A DNA stretch of 64,000 bases from Cerrena zonata (GCA_038087015.1 JASBNA010000026.1:495181-559180), one strand, 5' to 3'. Positions 46,684 to 56,911 are shown, counted from the stretch's first letter. The notes: generated by a model from the sequence alone, not told the origin. A program made the numbers and translations.

Positions 46684-48039
46684 CTAGAGATACATGCCAG
46701 TCGTACCAGGTCCGGCTGACACGGACAGAAAAGACTGAACTGGAATAACAGGTATGACATCGAATTCGTACAAGTTATTGTTCTTGACTCCTTGAGTAAT
46801 CATCTTGTCACAGTGGTCATCAATAATCTCGATGATATCATCGTGACCATAGTATGCGAGACCAGTACCATTGGTGAGGCATCCGAGCGAAATCAAGTGG
46901 TGTGAGATGGAGGGAACATGAAGGACGTCGGTGAGGGTGAAAAGACCAGTGCGATGTCCATCACGGCGGAAGTGAAGCAGGATGGTACCAACACCAAGGA
47001 CAGTGGCAGATCCTACACCAGAGATAACATGTCCGGGAGTAGGAGTGTACTCATGAAAGAGAGAGCGATCAGACACAATGTGAGCTTGAGTACCTGTGTC
47101 TCCAATCCACTTCTTTTCACTGTGAGGAGGAAGGTCACTCGCAGGAGTGTAGATATTTGTCATAAAGGTATAAGACACCTGTTGACCTTGGTCCGGAGGA
47201 TGACGGCGAGCGTTGGAAGATGGAGAACGTGAAGAAGGAGGACGACGACCATTTCCGCGGTTCGGACGAACATTTCCGCGGGAGGGTTGGAAACCCTGTC
47301 GCTGAGGTGGACGGTTTCTGTTAAAACCTTGCGATCGGTTTTGGAAACGAGGTGGACCAGCTTGCGGACCATGGTTACGACTTCCGTGAACTGCAGGAAA
47401 GGAAGTAGCAGATCCGGATTGTGAGCGGCATCGGGCATCTTCCTGAAGAAGGCGTCCAATGAGGGTGGTACTGTTGGAGGACATGGTAGAGAGGTCGATG
47501 GAAGAGACGAAGGAATCCCAGGACTCAGGTAGAGCAGTGAGGAGGACTAAGTTGAAGTCCCTCTCAGAGATAGGATCCTGAAGCAAAGTAAGCTTCTCCT
47601 TGCAAGTACGAAGGATACAGATGTGTTCCTCGACTTCAGTACCATCCGGGATCGCGTACCGGAAGAATTTGCGACGTTCCAGGATGATAGCGATTGGACC
47701 TTGGATGTCGAAGACAGTCTTCAAAGAAGACCATGCTTGATGAGCAAACTCAGCACCAATGACATAAGTCATCATGGACTGAGAAATCCGGGTCCGGATG
47801 GCAGTGAGAGCTTTCGCATCCCTAGACTTCCAAGCAGTAATGGCAGCGACATTCGCGGTGAGGTCAGCCGCAGCCACAGTCGCATCAAGGGGAATAGGAC
47901 AAAGAGTAGTCCCATCCGCATGACCAAAGAGACCAGCTTCGGTAAGGATGTCCTTGATCTGGACACTCCAAGTCGGATAGTTATCCGGAGACTTTAGGTG
48001 TTCGATACGATAGGAAGGGGATGAAGATGTGTCGGTCAT
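46684..48039 (-). pseudogene. copia-2 gag and protease
   Basis: About 451 codons from the ATG at 48039. The gag region fits the copia retroelement gag (RIEHLKSPDNYPTWSVQIKD, then IVLERRKFFR-like IILERRKFFRYAIPDG and LTALPESWDSFVSSID). A Gln/Arg/Gly-rich basic stretch (about 47390-47200) replaces a clear zinc knuckle. The protease motif is WIGDTGTQAHIVSD, with DTGT where copia elements usually have DSGA. It ends in another frame from integrase. No stop interrupts it, so this is the least damaged part of copia-2. Confidence 0.9.
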
Positions 48040-48330
48040 GTTGGAATAGTGATGAAGGACTAGACCGTAGAGAAGGAGTTCGTCGAGGGATAGACCGAAA
48101 GGACGATGAGGAAGTATAATGATGAGAACGTTTGGCCAAACAATGAAGAGATACTATTGTCAAGAGGGAGACGAAAGATCGAGAGGGTGATCACAATGAA
48201 GTAAAGACGTCTGCTATAGCGAGCGTAGAGACGGTAGAGTATCAAGATGCTGTAGGCAGCGGCGCGCGAGTGTAGAAAGTTTTAAGTCGACTACAGAGGA
48301 GTTAGTAAGGGAACTTTTATAAACGAGAGG

Positions 48331-48344
48331 CGGGGCCCATAACC
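48331..48344 (-). promoter_or_regulatory. copia-2 primer-binding site
   Basis: GGTTATGGGCCCCG on the minus strand directly follows the 5' LTR. The same 14 bases stand beside copia-1 at 52780-52793, so both elements prime from the same tRNA. The tRNA was not identified. Confidence 0.7.
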
Positions 48345-48845
48345 TGTTGTTGTGCACGCAATAGGTAGGGTAGTTAGAGGCAACAAAGACAATAAAATTG
48401 ATAAGTAGACTAGACGAATACATGGCTTTTTATACTAAATCCGGATGGATTTTATGGCCGAAACAAGTAGCAAATAGGAGGACACGGAAAGCGTAAGAAA
48501 CACATTGGAAGACAGACGGGAAAATGGGAGCGAATGGGAATAAAGCAAACCAGAGAAAATGGGACGAGAAGATATGAGGAAAGGATTAAGAGAGTCCGAA
48601 TGAAAAGGCAGAAGGTATAAGAGGATAAGACGGAAGCAAACCTGAGCACCTTCCTAATCCGGAATGATCAGGTCCGGATGAGGTCAGCGCTGGCTGCAGC
48701 CGGATCCTCAGTGCAGGCGGATGCACCATGTCCGGATGCGGGTCATGCCCGGATACACATTGTGTCCGGATGTGGATTGTGTGCGGATGCACTACAATAC
48801 CGGATGGTGCATGTGTCCGGATGCCTCGGACGGTGTATTACAACA
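48345..48845 (-). repeat. copia-2 5' LTR (501 bp)
   Basis: Nearly identical to 43367-43867. TCTGG follows at 48846-48850. The element's promoter should lie within it. Confidence 0.93.
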
Positions 48846-49651
48846 TCTGGTTCTAATGATATATAATATGTCCCTATAATGTAGAGAAACAGCAAGGATT
48901 CTCTATTTCTAAGTTGCTTAGGTGATTGAAGATAATCTAGGACTAATCTAATCATATCTCATGTTCCTGTGCTCCGATCCGCGCCATTGAGAGTGCATCG
49001 GAAAGCCCCGGATCATGGCTTTCCAACGCCGTCTCAAGCGCCCTGCCACGTCGCCATCCTCTCTCTCTCTCTCTCTTTCCTCTCATTTACTCTTTCCTTT
49101 CCTTCCTTCTCCTCTTCCCTATCTATGCAGATCATATCTATAAATAAGGTGAGCTTTGATTTACTTCAGTTTATCTCTCACTAACTTGCTTCTCAAAAGC
49201 ACAGTGCTTATTTCAGAAGACTTGTATGTTCTAACTCATTTCTTTTTCTGATCTGCTTACCATCCTCAACAGTCACTTCTATTATTACTTAACTCACCAG
49301 TAGTGTTATAGATTAGATTTTTGGTAAATAACATAGAGTAAATCTGTAATAATAGCTCAATTATCAGTGCTTTTTCCAACTATTTTCAATTGTGTGATAG
49401 TCTGAGTGCTAGGAACTAACTCTCATATCATCCAACTGCTCCTAATTACATCTAATTAGCTCTAATTGCATCTAATACTAATCTAACTTACCTCTTATTA
49501 GCTCTAACTGAGACCTAATAGGCTCTAATTAGACCTATATATTTTGCGTTATTTTGACACATGTCTAAATAGACCCAATTAGAGATATTCTTCCTATTGC
49601 ACTTAATTCAATATAATTAGCTCTAATTAGAGATGGGGGTTTTCCCTGATG

Positions 49652-50341
49652 ATAGAACTGGGATCCATCAAGAGCAGAGCGGACATGCTGAAAGTAGGGA
49701 TAGAACTTTGGGTTATCTTTGATTTGAGATGGAACTTCATCAGATGGGAGATGAACAAGTGTCTTGTAGAATCCAGTCTCGACGATAAGATTCAAAATAC
49801 GGTGGAAAATACTGAAAAGAATATAGTTAAGTGAGATAAGCAAAGAGAATCTGATGTACCTGCTAACAGTACTCTTGCTATGCTGAAACCGCTCCTCTAT
49901 ATATGCATATGACATTCCTGTTCGGCCCATGTGCAAGAATAGAAGAAGTTGTTCTTCGGCAGAGATATATCTTGAACTATGAAGACCAAACTCCCGTAGC
50001 TTTCGGACAAGCTTCTGGAAGGCATCCTTTGACATACCAGACTGCTCTTGGAAGCGCTCAGCATGCCCAGACCAGAGCTCATCAAACCAACGCTGACCTG
50101 TGAGGATGGAAGTATATTTTGGTGTAGGAGATGCTGTGAACTTGAATGCTGCTGTCACAGCACCAACCATTGCTGCAAATACAGCAGTTTTATGCCTCTG
50201 AAGCTCACTTCCCTTTGTTTTCTTGACTTTAGCTGCTTTTCCTGCTTCATGACAGACCATGATGATGGGTAGAAGTGTCTTTGTTCTGCTATCTACATGT
50301 ACAAAGAGGCATTGGTCACCTTGTGACCTGTCATGACTCAT
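49652..50341 (-). pseudogene. PIF transposase 2, N-terminal half
   Basis: On the minus strand the frame reads MVCHEAGKAAKVKKTKGSEL, ILTGQRWFDELWSGHAERF, GMSYAYIEERFQHSKSTVS, then a ~47-bp GT..AG intron (about 49816-49862), VETGFYKTLVHLP and SALDGSQFY with the first catalytic Asp. The likely start is the ATG near 50261; the frame is also open upstream. It is cut at 49651 by the TIR element. It aligns with the first two exons of the transposase in PIF element 1. Confidence 0.85.
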
Positions 50342-50455
50342 CCGTGACATAACCGCCCTCAAACCCACTGAACCCACCAGCACCCACCCTCGGGCAGCCC
50401 GGAACTCTGCCCCATCCCCATGGGCCCATGGGTCGTGTCACCAAACGGGCCCTAA

Positions 50456-51503
50456 GTGTTCTTCCCTCAGTTCTCACATTCTCCGAGGCCTCTATCCCTT
50501 CGAGATACTTAGGTAATAACGCTTGCCTGGTGTCCATTCACATCAACCATTTGTTGACTTTCTGTTGTACCGATCTCTGGTTGTAGGAGGAATCGTAAAA
50601 GCTTGATTGGGTGGATGCAACTATACTGCCTTCAGTTAGTCCGAGGTGTAGCTTCTTCCTTTCGAGGATTATCTCTAATCCTTGTCGGAGTCTCGATTGT
50701 ACTACTATGAAAATGTCAAAAAGGATGCTCTTCGATGAGGAAGAGCTGAGGAGGGAGAGAAGGTCGTCGAAGGGAGAGAAGGTCCAGTGGTCCCCTTGAC
50801 CTTCTAGGTCCAGGAAGCCTTGGACCACGTTCTCTACTAGCTGGCAATAGCTCTCGATGTCGTGCCAGTAGTCATTAGCTAATGCGTACTTCCTTTCGCC
50901 TCGTCTTTTTCCCACAGACTCTATGACGTCAGGATCTTCGAGCATCTTAAGGATGATGTCTCAGATGTATATCAAAGAAGAGTGGTCGGCTGAATCTGAC
51001 TGTATCAACTCCCTAACGAGGGATCAAGCTTGGTCTGGTTGCCTCAGGTGCATGGGGGGACGACCTTTGACTAGAAGTTTGCGGAGGTTGTGCTTGATGT
51101 GAGAATTAACCCGTTTCCCATCTGCCCTAGAGCATAGCAGTTGATCTTCCGGGTTAGGGGCATCTCCCACTTCTCTAGTTAAGACGTCCTTGGGAGGCAA
51201 CTGTGGAGGGGTGCTGGTAGTGGAGAGAGGAGAGGCAGAGATTGAAAGTGTCGAGGTTTGGGGCACATGTAATGGTAATAAGTCGGAGGTAGGGGGAGCG
51301 ATTGGATCCGGTGGATTCGAAGAGAAGGTTGATATTGACGTGTCTCTAGTGAGACTGCCAGGCATGCTAATCTCTTCCATAGATTGTTCCTCCGGTTGAG
51401 GAAACTGTAGTTCTAACGCGTTGTGGGTGAGTGATCGAGACAGATCCATCACTCGTACTGAGAAGTCTCTGTTGGGTACTAGTCGCGTTCCCAGTGCGTC
51501 CAC
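50456..51503 (-). pseudogene. Gypsy gag, N-terminal extension
   Basis: From just inside the 5' LTR an open minus-strand frame runs to the PIF insertion. TGA codons at 51024, 50961 and 50538 all lie in the same frame and fit CGA to TGA. It encodes a Pro/Ser/Thr-rich part (PPDPIAPPTSDLLPL), a basic part (SHIKHNLRKLLVKGRPP), and a helical acidic part (DYWHDIESYCQLVENVVQGF). After removal of the PIF element it joins gag at 40102 in frame. I see no ATG at the expected start, so the initiation point is uncertain. The N-terminal extension makes this gag unusually long. Confidence 0.8.
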
Positions 51504-51506
51504 CAG

Positions 51507-51803
51507 TGTAAAGTCTGCTTCCAGGCTTTAAAGGTAGGCGATATGCACTCAGCTGTATCCGACAGAGATTCGGAATAGAACTCCTATGAAATGACGGAGA
51601 TCTGACTATAGTTAGGTTGTCGAGGTCCTAGCGAGGACATGACAGCGCAGAGAAGGTGGTGGGTTATATTCAAGAAGTTCTAACTACCCTAATAGGAAGG
51701 AGTGACTATCTAGGGTCAGGAATAGAAAGTATAGAGAGGGCGTTTAAAGTCCATCATAGCGAGTGAATAAAGGATTTCGAGTACTACCAAAGGGTCCGTA
51801 ACA
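51507..51803 (-). repeat. Gypsy 5' LTR (297 bp)
   Basis: Matches 30772-31083 with few differences apart from a 15-bp gap near 51788. TGAGG follows at 51804-51808. Confidence 0.92.
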
Positions 51804-51808
51804 TGAGG

Positions 51809-52790
51809 AGTGTCTCAGCAGTGAGTGGAGTGCTAGAGACCTGAGCACTGGTGAGGATTGAACAAACAGTGGGTCAATATGATAAAGGCAATGATCATAG
51901 CCTTGTACTGCTGGTCAGTAAGTGTGCCACCAGTGGTGGCATATTCCGATTTGAGTCATTGGAGTTCGAGTAACGTTGGATGAGGATTTTTATCCATGCA
52001 GTAAAGGTTGTTCATTAGTTGTAAAACTTCAACCTGGACAAGATCACCTTGGCTGTCAAAAGTCTCCGTTACAATCTTCCAACATTCATCTGCTTTCGTC
52101 TTTGATGAGATCTTCAGCTTGAGCAGTTCCAGTAGCATCTGGAAGAGAAGGGTCTTGATGGTTGCATGACCAGACTCATACGCATCTAGTGCGTCTTCGT
52201 ACTTCTCATCAGCATCTGGATCTACGCCGGGGGCTGTTGGAGGTTGAGGTTCTTTGGCGGTACCATTAAGGTATCGTTTTAACCTCTTGGCCAGGATAGC
52301 TGAGGTGACCTGCACTGGGCTGGAAACCAGATTCTAGGCCCAATAAAAAGGTAAAAAATCAGTCATAAAATGTAATAATTTTCAAGCAACTTTCTAGTCA
52401 AAAAAATGAAATGAAATTCAAAGTTCTTACAACATTTTGTGCATTCAAAAAATAAATATAAAACTTTAAGTTTTTAGGATAGAAAAACTGTGTTGTGAGT
52501 GGGAATTCACAGTTTTATGCTTCCTATTTTCTCAAATTTTTATTGAATTCTTGTTTTCACAAAATGTTCTAAGAACTTTCAGTTTTATTTCATTTTTTTG
52601 ACAGAAAAAGTTGCTTGAAAATTATTACATTTTATGACTGATTTTTTACCTTTTTATTGGACCTAAAATTAGGTTTCCGGCCCAGTGCTGGGACTTATAG
52701 AGGACCCAGTTCAAGCCATCTTCAGACAACTTCAGTACCTTCAGATTCTCACTGAAACCAAGGGAGCTAGACTGTTCGCCGGGGCCCATA
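51809..52790 (-). pseudogene. copia-1: 5' end of gag, cut by a MITE
   Basis: On the minus strand gag starts near 52760 (LGFSENLKVLKLSEDGLNW) and reads LYKSQ up to the MITE at 52313-52687. It resumes exactly with VTSAILAKRLKRYLNG after removing the MITE and one CAG (CTG on plus). It continues through a copia gag region (KTKADECWKIVTETFDSQGD) to SILTSAQVSSTPLTAETLL, then the gypsy insertion; the frame goes on at 30766. A TAG or TGA near 51958 and a 1-bp shift near 51885 break it. A primer-binding site like that of copia-2 lies at 52780-52793. Confidence 0.85.
52310..52690. mobile_element. CACTGGGC foldback MITE, copy 4, TSD CTG
   Basis: 375 bp (52313-52687) from CACTGGGCTGG to GGCCCAGTG, flanked by CTG at 52310-52312 and 52688-52690. 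The copia-1 gag frame is restored exactly without it, which proves insertion and defines the 3-bp duplication. Confidence 0.92.
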
Positions 52791-53230
52791 ACCTGTGAAC
52801 GCAGAGGATTGATCTATTGAGATAAGAATGCTCTTCAGTCGGATATAATGGTAGATTGACTGATATATTGTAGATACCTATTGAGATAAGAACTATGGTA
52901 GTTGTCAATACAAAGAAGGTTACAAATATAAAGATATACGTACTGCTCTTCAGTCAGATATAATGGTAGATCGACTGAAGAGACAGTGAGTCATTGCGAG
53001 AGCTATGACCGATCGTGCATGTACGAAAAAGGGAACTATGGATCGGAAAGAAAATAGATGCTTGGCGTCCAGTATCTACGCTTATATTCCAACACATGTT
53101 GTCGCAGAAACCTGACTTGGTTTACAACCAGCCTCAACTTTGCATAGAGTTGTTACCATTTCTGAAGAATGAAGAAGAATTGTTCTATATACCTGGACTT
53201 GCTGGGGTACTTGTACCATAATGCAATTTC
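52780..53230 (-). other. copia-1 primer-binding site and probable 5' LTR
   Basis: CGGGGCCCATAACC (52780-52793) is followed by TGTGAACGCAG, the expected inner edge of a minus-strand 5' LTR. Within the next 200 bp a CTCTTCAGTCRGATATAATGG stretch is repeated about 115 bp apart (near 52831 and 52943). The outer LTR end and a matching 3' LTR were not found. An open plus-strand frame at 53015-53221 is unsupported. Confidence 0.5.
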
Positions 53231-53533
53231 ATGTCTGATCCTAAACTAGGGTTATCTGTATTTTACATTTTACATCTGCTTCTTCCTGTAAAATATCATT
53301 ATTTTTTGTACTGTTGAACTCACAGGGACTTTCTGAGCAGAGTGATACCCTCAATATTTCTCTCATATTGCTTCATAAGTTCCAATGCAAGGTTTTATGT
53401 TTGCTTTGTATTATGTGACTTACTCACCATGGGAAAAAGACAACTTTGTATTGAGGATAACAAAGATATTTGTATTGTGGTAACAAAACTCTATGGATGA
53501 GACTATATATATCAAATCCCAACTATATGGGAC

Positions 53534-54768
53534 GGTTGAGGCACCTATGAGCTTGCATTGAGTAGATGAGTCTAACACTTCTTTCTGAAAGGGAAATGGA
53601 GCAAAACTGACCAATCTATAAGCTAATTTCCGAAATTTGTCAGTTATACAGTACAACAAATATGGAATATAAGAGTCATTTCACCACCGATTTGGATGTG
53701 GAAGACAGCATTGGATTTGCACTGCAGAGATGAACCCAGGCATGTGTGAAAGACCTCACGCTTCAAGGTATGAGGTGAAAGAGCAGAATGGTAGCTCTGT
53801 TAGTGATGAAACCTTTATACAAAACCTGTATGAAACCAGACGTTCAAGCTCAAACATCGCAATTGGTGCAGATTTGACCTCATAATAGCATGAATACCAG
53901 TGGGAGTTAACACAGCAGGGATTCAGCTCTGGCATCAGTGATGCCAGGGAAAGAACATTGAGGAAATATTTATTATGTTTCTCACGATGTTTTTTAAAAA
54001 GATTTTTGTGCAAAATATTTTAAATGTTTTCTTTCAATGTTCTTCCAATATTTAATTAGGAGAACAGACACTTAGTTCACTCATTTAGGGAAAATAGCTG
54101 CTTCTTGCATTACTATTAATGCTACATGGCATACTGAGATACACAGGTGACTATTTAGAGTCTTATTTGGACACTCAGGTTGGTATTTCATGATTTGAAA
54201 ATGCCACCACTTTCCTATATAGGCATATACTTTGGTCAAAAATATTGTAAAAATAGGGTAATAAATATTGATAGAAATATTTTACATGTTTTTTCTGTGT
54301 TCTTTTTAGTGAACATTATGTCAACAGATAAGATATTTCCTCAATGTTCTTTCCCTGGCATCACTGATGCCAGAGCTGAATCCCTGCTGTGTTAACTCCC
54401 ACTGGTATTCATGCTATTATGAGGTCAAATCTGCACCAATTGCGATGTTTGAGCTTGAACGTCTGGTTTCATACAGGTTTTGTATAAAGGTTTCATCACT
54501 AACAGAGCTACCATTCTGCTCTTTCACCTCATACCTTGAAGCGTGAGGTCTTTCACACATGCCTGGGTTCATCTCTGCAGTGCAAATCCAATGCTGTCTT
54601 CCACATCCAAATCGGTGGTGAAATGACTCTTATATTCCATATTTGTTGTACTGTATAACTGACAAATTTCGGAAATTAGCTTATAGATTGGTCAGTTTTG
54701 CTCCGTTTCCCTTTCAGAAAGAAGTGTTAGACTCATCTACTCAATGCAAGCTCATAGGTGCCTCAACC
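53534..54768. repeat. Inverted-repeat element, 436-bp arms, ~363-bp centre
   Basis: Arms 53534-53969 and 54333-54768 are complementary with very few differences (for example a CpG change in the GGGAAAYGGAGC stretch). The ends are GGTTGAGGCACC. The centre is AT-rich and non-coding. No transposase and no clear target duplication were seen. Confidence 0.8.
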
Positions 54769-54839
54769 ATCGAGAAAGGTGTGTATTTACAGACCCAGTC
54801 TTCATAAACAAGGTGAGGGGGAGTGAAAGTGGAAGAGGG

Positions 54840-56390
54840 GAAGAGCAGGCAAAAAGCCTCTGATATCAGCAAACCTACAGTGAATGTGACCAAATTGCGC
54901 TGTTTGCAGTAGAATGGACCTCATTAGAGCAAGCATGCACTCAGAGGGGCAAGGGGGCAGTGGGAAAGAGTTCACTGAGGGGGGTTCAGGGCTCAGTGAA
55001 GGTTGGTCCTTCAGTGGAGGGCAGAACTCACTGGTATGGTAGATTTCAGTGAGATGCATTGGTTCACTGAGATATGGACCTTGCTAAGGGAGGGGGAGAT
55101 TGAAAGTGGGTTGGTTCATCAGTCGCTGCACTAGTAATAGCATGAGATGGTAGTAATATATAGAAGCTTGTAATGTAATATGTTTTGTGTTGTTGAATAA
55201 GATGATATATGGGCAATGTGGTGTGATGGGAGACAGTTTTGAGATAAGATGCCCATTGGGATATCAGGGAGAGGGTCCATGAAGTCTTGAAACTGAGAAT
55301 GTATTGCATTCACTTAATGATGGTAGATGTTGGTGGATAGTAGGTATTAGGGGAAGGGGATTTGGAGGCTCAAAGTCTAGTCACTCTAGTGGTGGCTTCG
55401 GCTTCACACTTGCAAGCAGTCAATTCACATTTGGAGGAGCTGCACTCTTGAGGAACAGCCACTATATTTTAACAAAGAATAATTATATATTTGCTGTGAT
55501 TTCCTATTCTACTTGCAGCAAGAATTTGCTTGCAACTCACAGCGAGAATACACTTGCAACTTGCAACTGGCAACAAGTGCCTGCTCAAGCTTATGACTTG
55601 TGACTGGCAGTGAGATCACATTTGCAATGAGTACAGACCCAACCTGGAAGTGATCAATCCTAATTGGGCAAGGACACTAAGCATGTTGTGAGTTGCTCAG
55701 AGATAGCTTACTACTTGCAGGCTGGATAAAAATATATCACAGCACTAGTGCAAGTCAATCATCAAGTGCAAGTGCAAATGCGAGTGTGAGTCAATCAAGT
55801 GCAAATGCAAGTCAGTCTTGTACAAATGCGAACCTGCTGATCACCACAGTTCTCCTCCAAATCCTCCTCCCTAATCCCTATTCCCCTTCAACATATACTT
55901 ATTATCAAGTGAAATTGATATTGTTCCATTCTCACAACTTTGCCAACCCTCTTCCCAATGTCCCACTGGGCATCTCACCTCAAAACCCCCTTACATCACT
56001 CAGCATTACTATATATTGCTCTTTTTGAAAATTTATTTTTTGCATTTTTGTTTTACTACCTACTTGCTACTATCCCATGCTGCCACCAGTGCAGCGAGCC
56101 ATAATCTACTGATGCAATTGGTAAACTCACCCACTCACACTGCATCCCCTTTGCCCTAGCAAGGCCCATACCTTAGCGAACCAATGCATCTCACTAAAAT
56201 CCACCATTCCAGTGAGTTCTGCCCTCCACTGAAGGACCAACCTTCACTGAGCCCCAAACCTCCCTCAGCAAACTCTCTCCCACTGCTCCCTTGTCCCTCT
56301 GAGTGTGTACTTGCTCCAATGAGGTCCATTCTATTGCGAACAGTGCAATTTGGTTGCATTCACTGTATGCCCATTCTATCACTAAATAGG
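54840..56390. repeat. Older inverted-repeat element, diverged ~430-bp arms
   Basis: 54850-55290 and the complement of about 55925-56375 match over most of their length with many substitutions (for example CCTCCACTGAAGGACCAACC near 56230 and its complement near 55000). Short open frames on each arm are mirror images and not genes. Between the arms, 55490-55830 is rich in TTGCAA/GTGCAAGT words. Confidence 0.65.
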
Positions 56391-56911
56391 CTTTTTGGGC
56401 AACTTTGTTCACCCGTAAATGGTGTCACTTTGCAACTGCATGGTGTGCTTTTTCTTTGCTTGCATAGATCTTAAACCCATAATCTCAGTGCTCTCATTAT
56501 TCTTTGACAAAGATAATTTCCCTTTAACAGGATAAAGTGGAAACCAGAATCTGTCAGCATACTTAAATAAGGGGATTGAGTGAGCATGGATCAAGCCTAT
56601 CTGAGTGGTGTTGTTGAGGGTACAGTAGGCCCATGCAAGATATCTGGAGATAAATAGGTAAGTGGTTAGAAGGATCTGCAGTAGAAATGATCAGCATTAT
56701 GTAAAAATAATTAAAGCTTAGTATGCTAAAACTATGAGTCTGCCACTCCTACTTTTCTGATCACTAGTGCATTTTGACTTTGACTGCTAACTGTAGCCTT
56801 AAATTTTTCTCACAAGTCATTATCCCACATAGTCCTAATGTATTTAAGTTATCTGACACATCTATCTATCTATAGCATATTATGTCTGCACAAGAATACA
56901 ACTATTTCTGT
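56391..56911. other. No gene seen
   Basis: Sequence between the inverted-repeat element and the solo LTR. Nothing supportable. Confidence 0.35.

Larger units (their letters stand above)
43362..48850 (-). mobile_element. Ty1/copia retrotransposon copia-2, TSD TCTGG
   Basis: Element 43367-48845 on the minus strand, with 501-bp LTRs (43367-43867 and 48345-48845) and TCTGG on both sides (43362-43366, 48846-48850). I count about four differences between the LTRs, so roughly 99% identity and a recent insertion. The primer-binding site (GGTTATGGGCCCCG on the minus strand, 48331-48344) directly follows the 5' LTR. A purine-rich tract (GTTGAGGGGGAG) precedes the 3' LTR. The order gag, protease, integrase, RT, RNase H is that of copia. 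Two frame breaks, one TGA and a changed RT active site show it is dead. Confidence 0.95.
42199..49651. mobile_element. 1.9-kb TIR element, copy B, split by copia-2
   Basis: Ends CATCAGGAAAAACCCCC (42199) and GGGGGTTTTCCCTGATG (to 49651), with AT on each side. Its left part (42199-43366) includes an AT-rich tandem array of roughly 100-bp units (about 42340-42760). Its right part resumes at 48851. The region around 43197-43366 plus 48851-49050 matches copy A at about 7140-7545. It interrupts the PIF transposase gene between the first catalytic Asp and the rest of the core. No transposase of its own was found. Confidence 0.82.
40100..50455. mobile_element. PIF/Harbinger DNA transposon 2, TSD TAA, inside gypsy gag
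   Basis: Element 40103-50452, flanked by TAA (40100-40102 and 50453-50455), the usual PIF/Harbinger target. Terminal inverted repeats begin GGGCCCGTTYGGTGACAC and include CCATGGGCCCATGGGGATGG. It holds a Myb/SANT-like gene (plus) and a DDE transposase (minus), the same two-gene plan as element 1 but with different ends. Its transposase is split by the TIR element copy B (42199-49651), which itself contains copia-2. Own length without those is about 2.9 kb. Confidence 0.93.
30767..51808 (-). mobile_element. Ty3/gypsy retrotransposon (chromovirus type) with TSD TGAGG
   Basis: The element runs 30772-51803 on the minus strand, flanked by TGAGG at 30767-30771 and 51804-51808. On the coding strand the order is 5' LTR, a long gag, protease, RT, RNase H, integrase, chromodomain, an extra ORF, and the 3' LTR. 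A G-rich polypurine tract (CTGGGGGGCAG) abuts the 3' LTR. Gag and pol share one frame once the nested PIF element (40103-50452) is removed. Without nested DNA the element is about 10.7 kb, long for the family because of the extended gag and the post-pol ORF. All 12 in-frame stops in gag-pol are TGA. Confidence 0.93.

Noticed and set aside
33372..51503. TGA recoding or readthrough as the explanation for TGA-only stops
   Set aside because: The same TGA bias is seen in unrelated DNA transposons and host-like genes, together with frameshifts and lost catalytic residues. CpG decay explains this more simply.
53015..53221. 68-codon plus-strand frame as a gene
   Set aside because: No homology recognised and no supporting exon. 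It overlaps the probable copia-1 LTR region.
54802..56474. Similar open frames at 54802-55059 (minus) and 56184-56474 (plus)
   Set aside because: They lie on the two arms of an inverted repeat. The shared peptide reflects repeat identity, not a gene pair.
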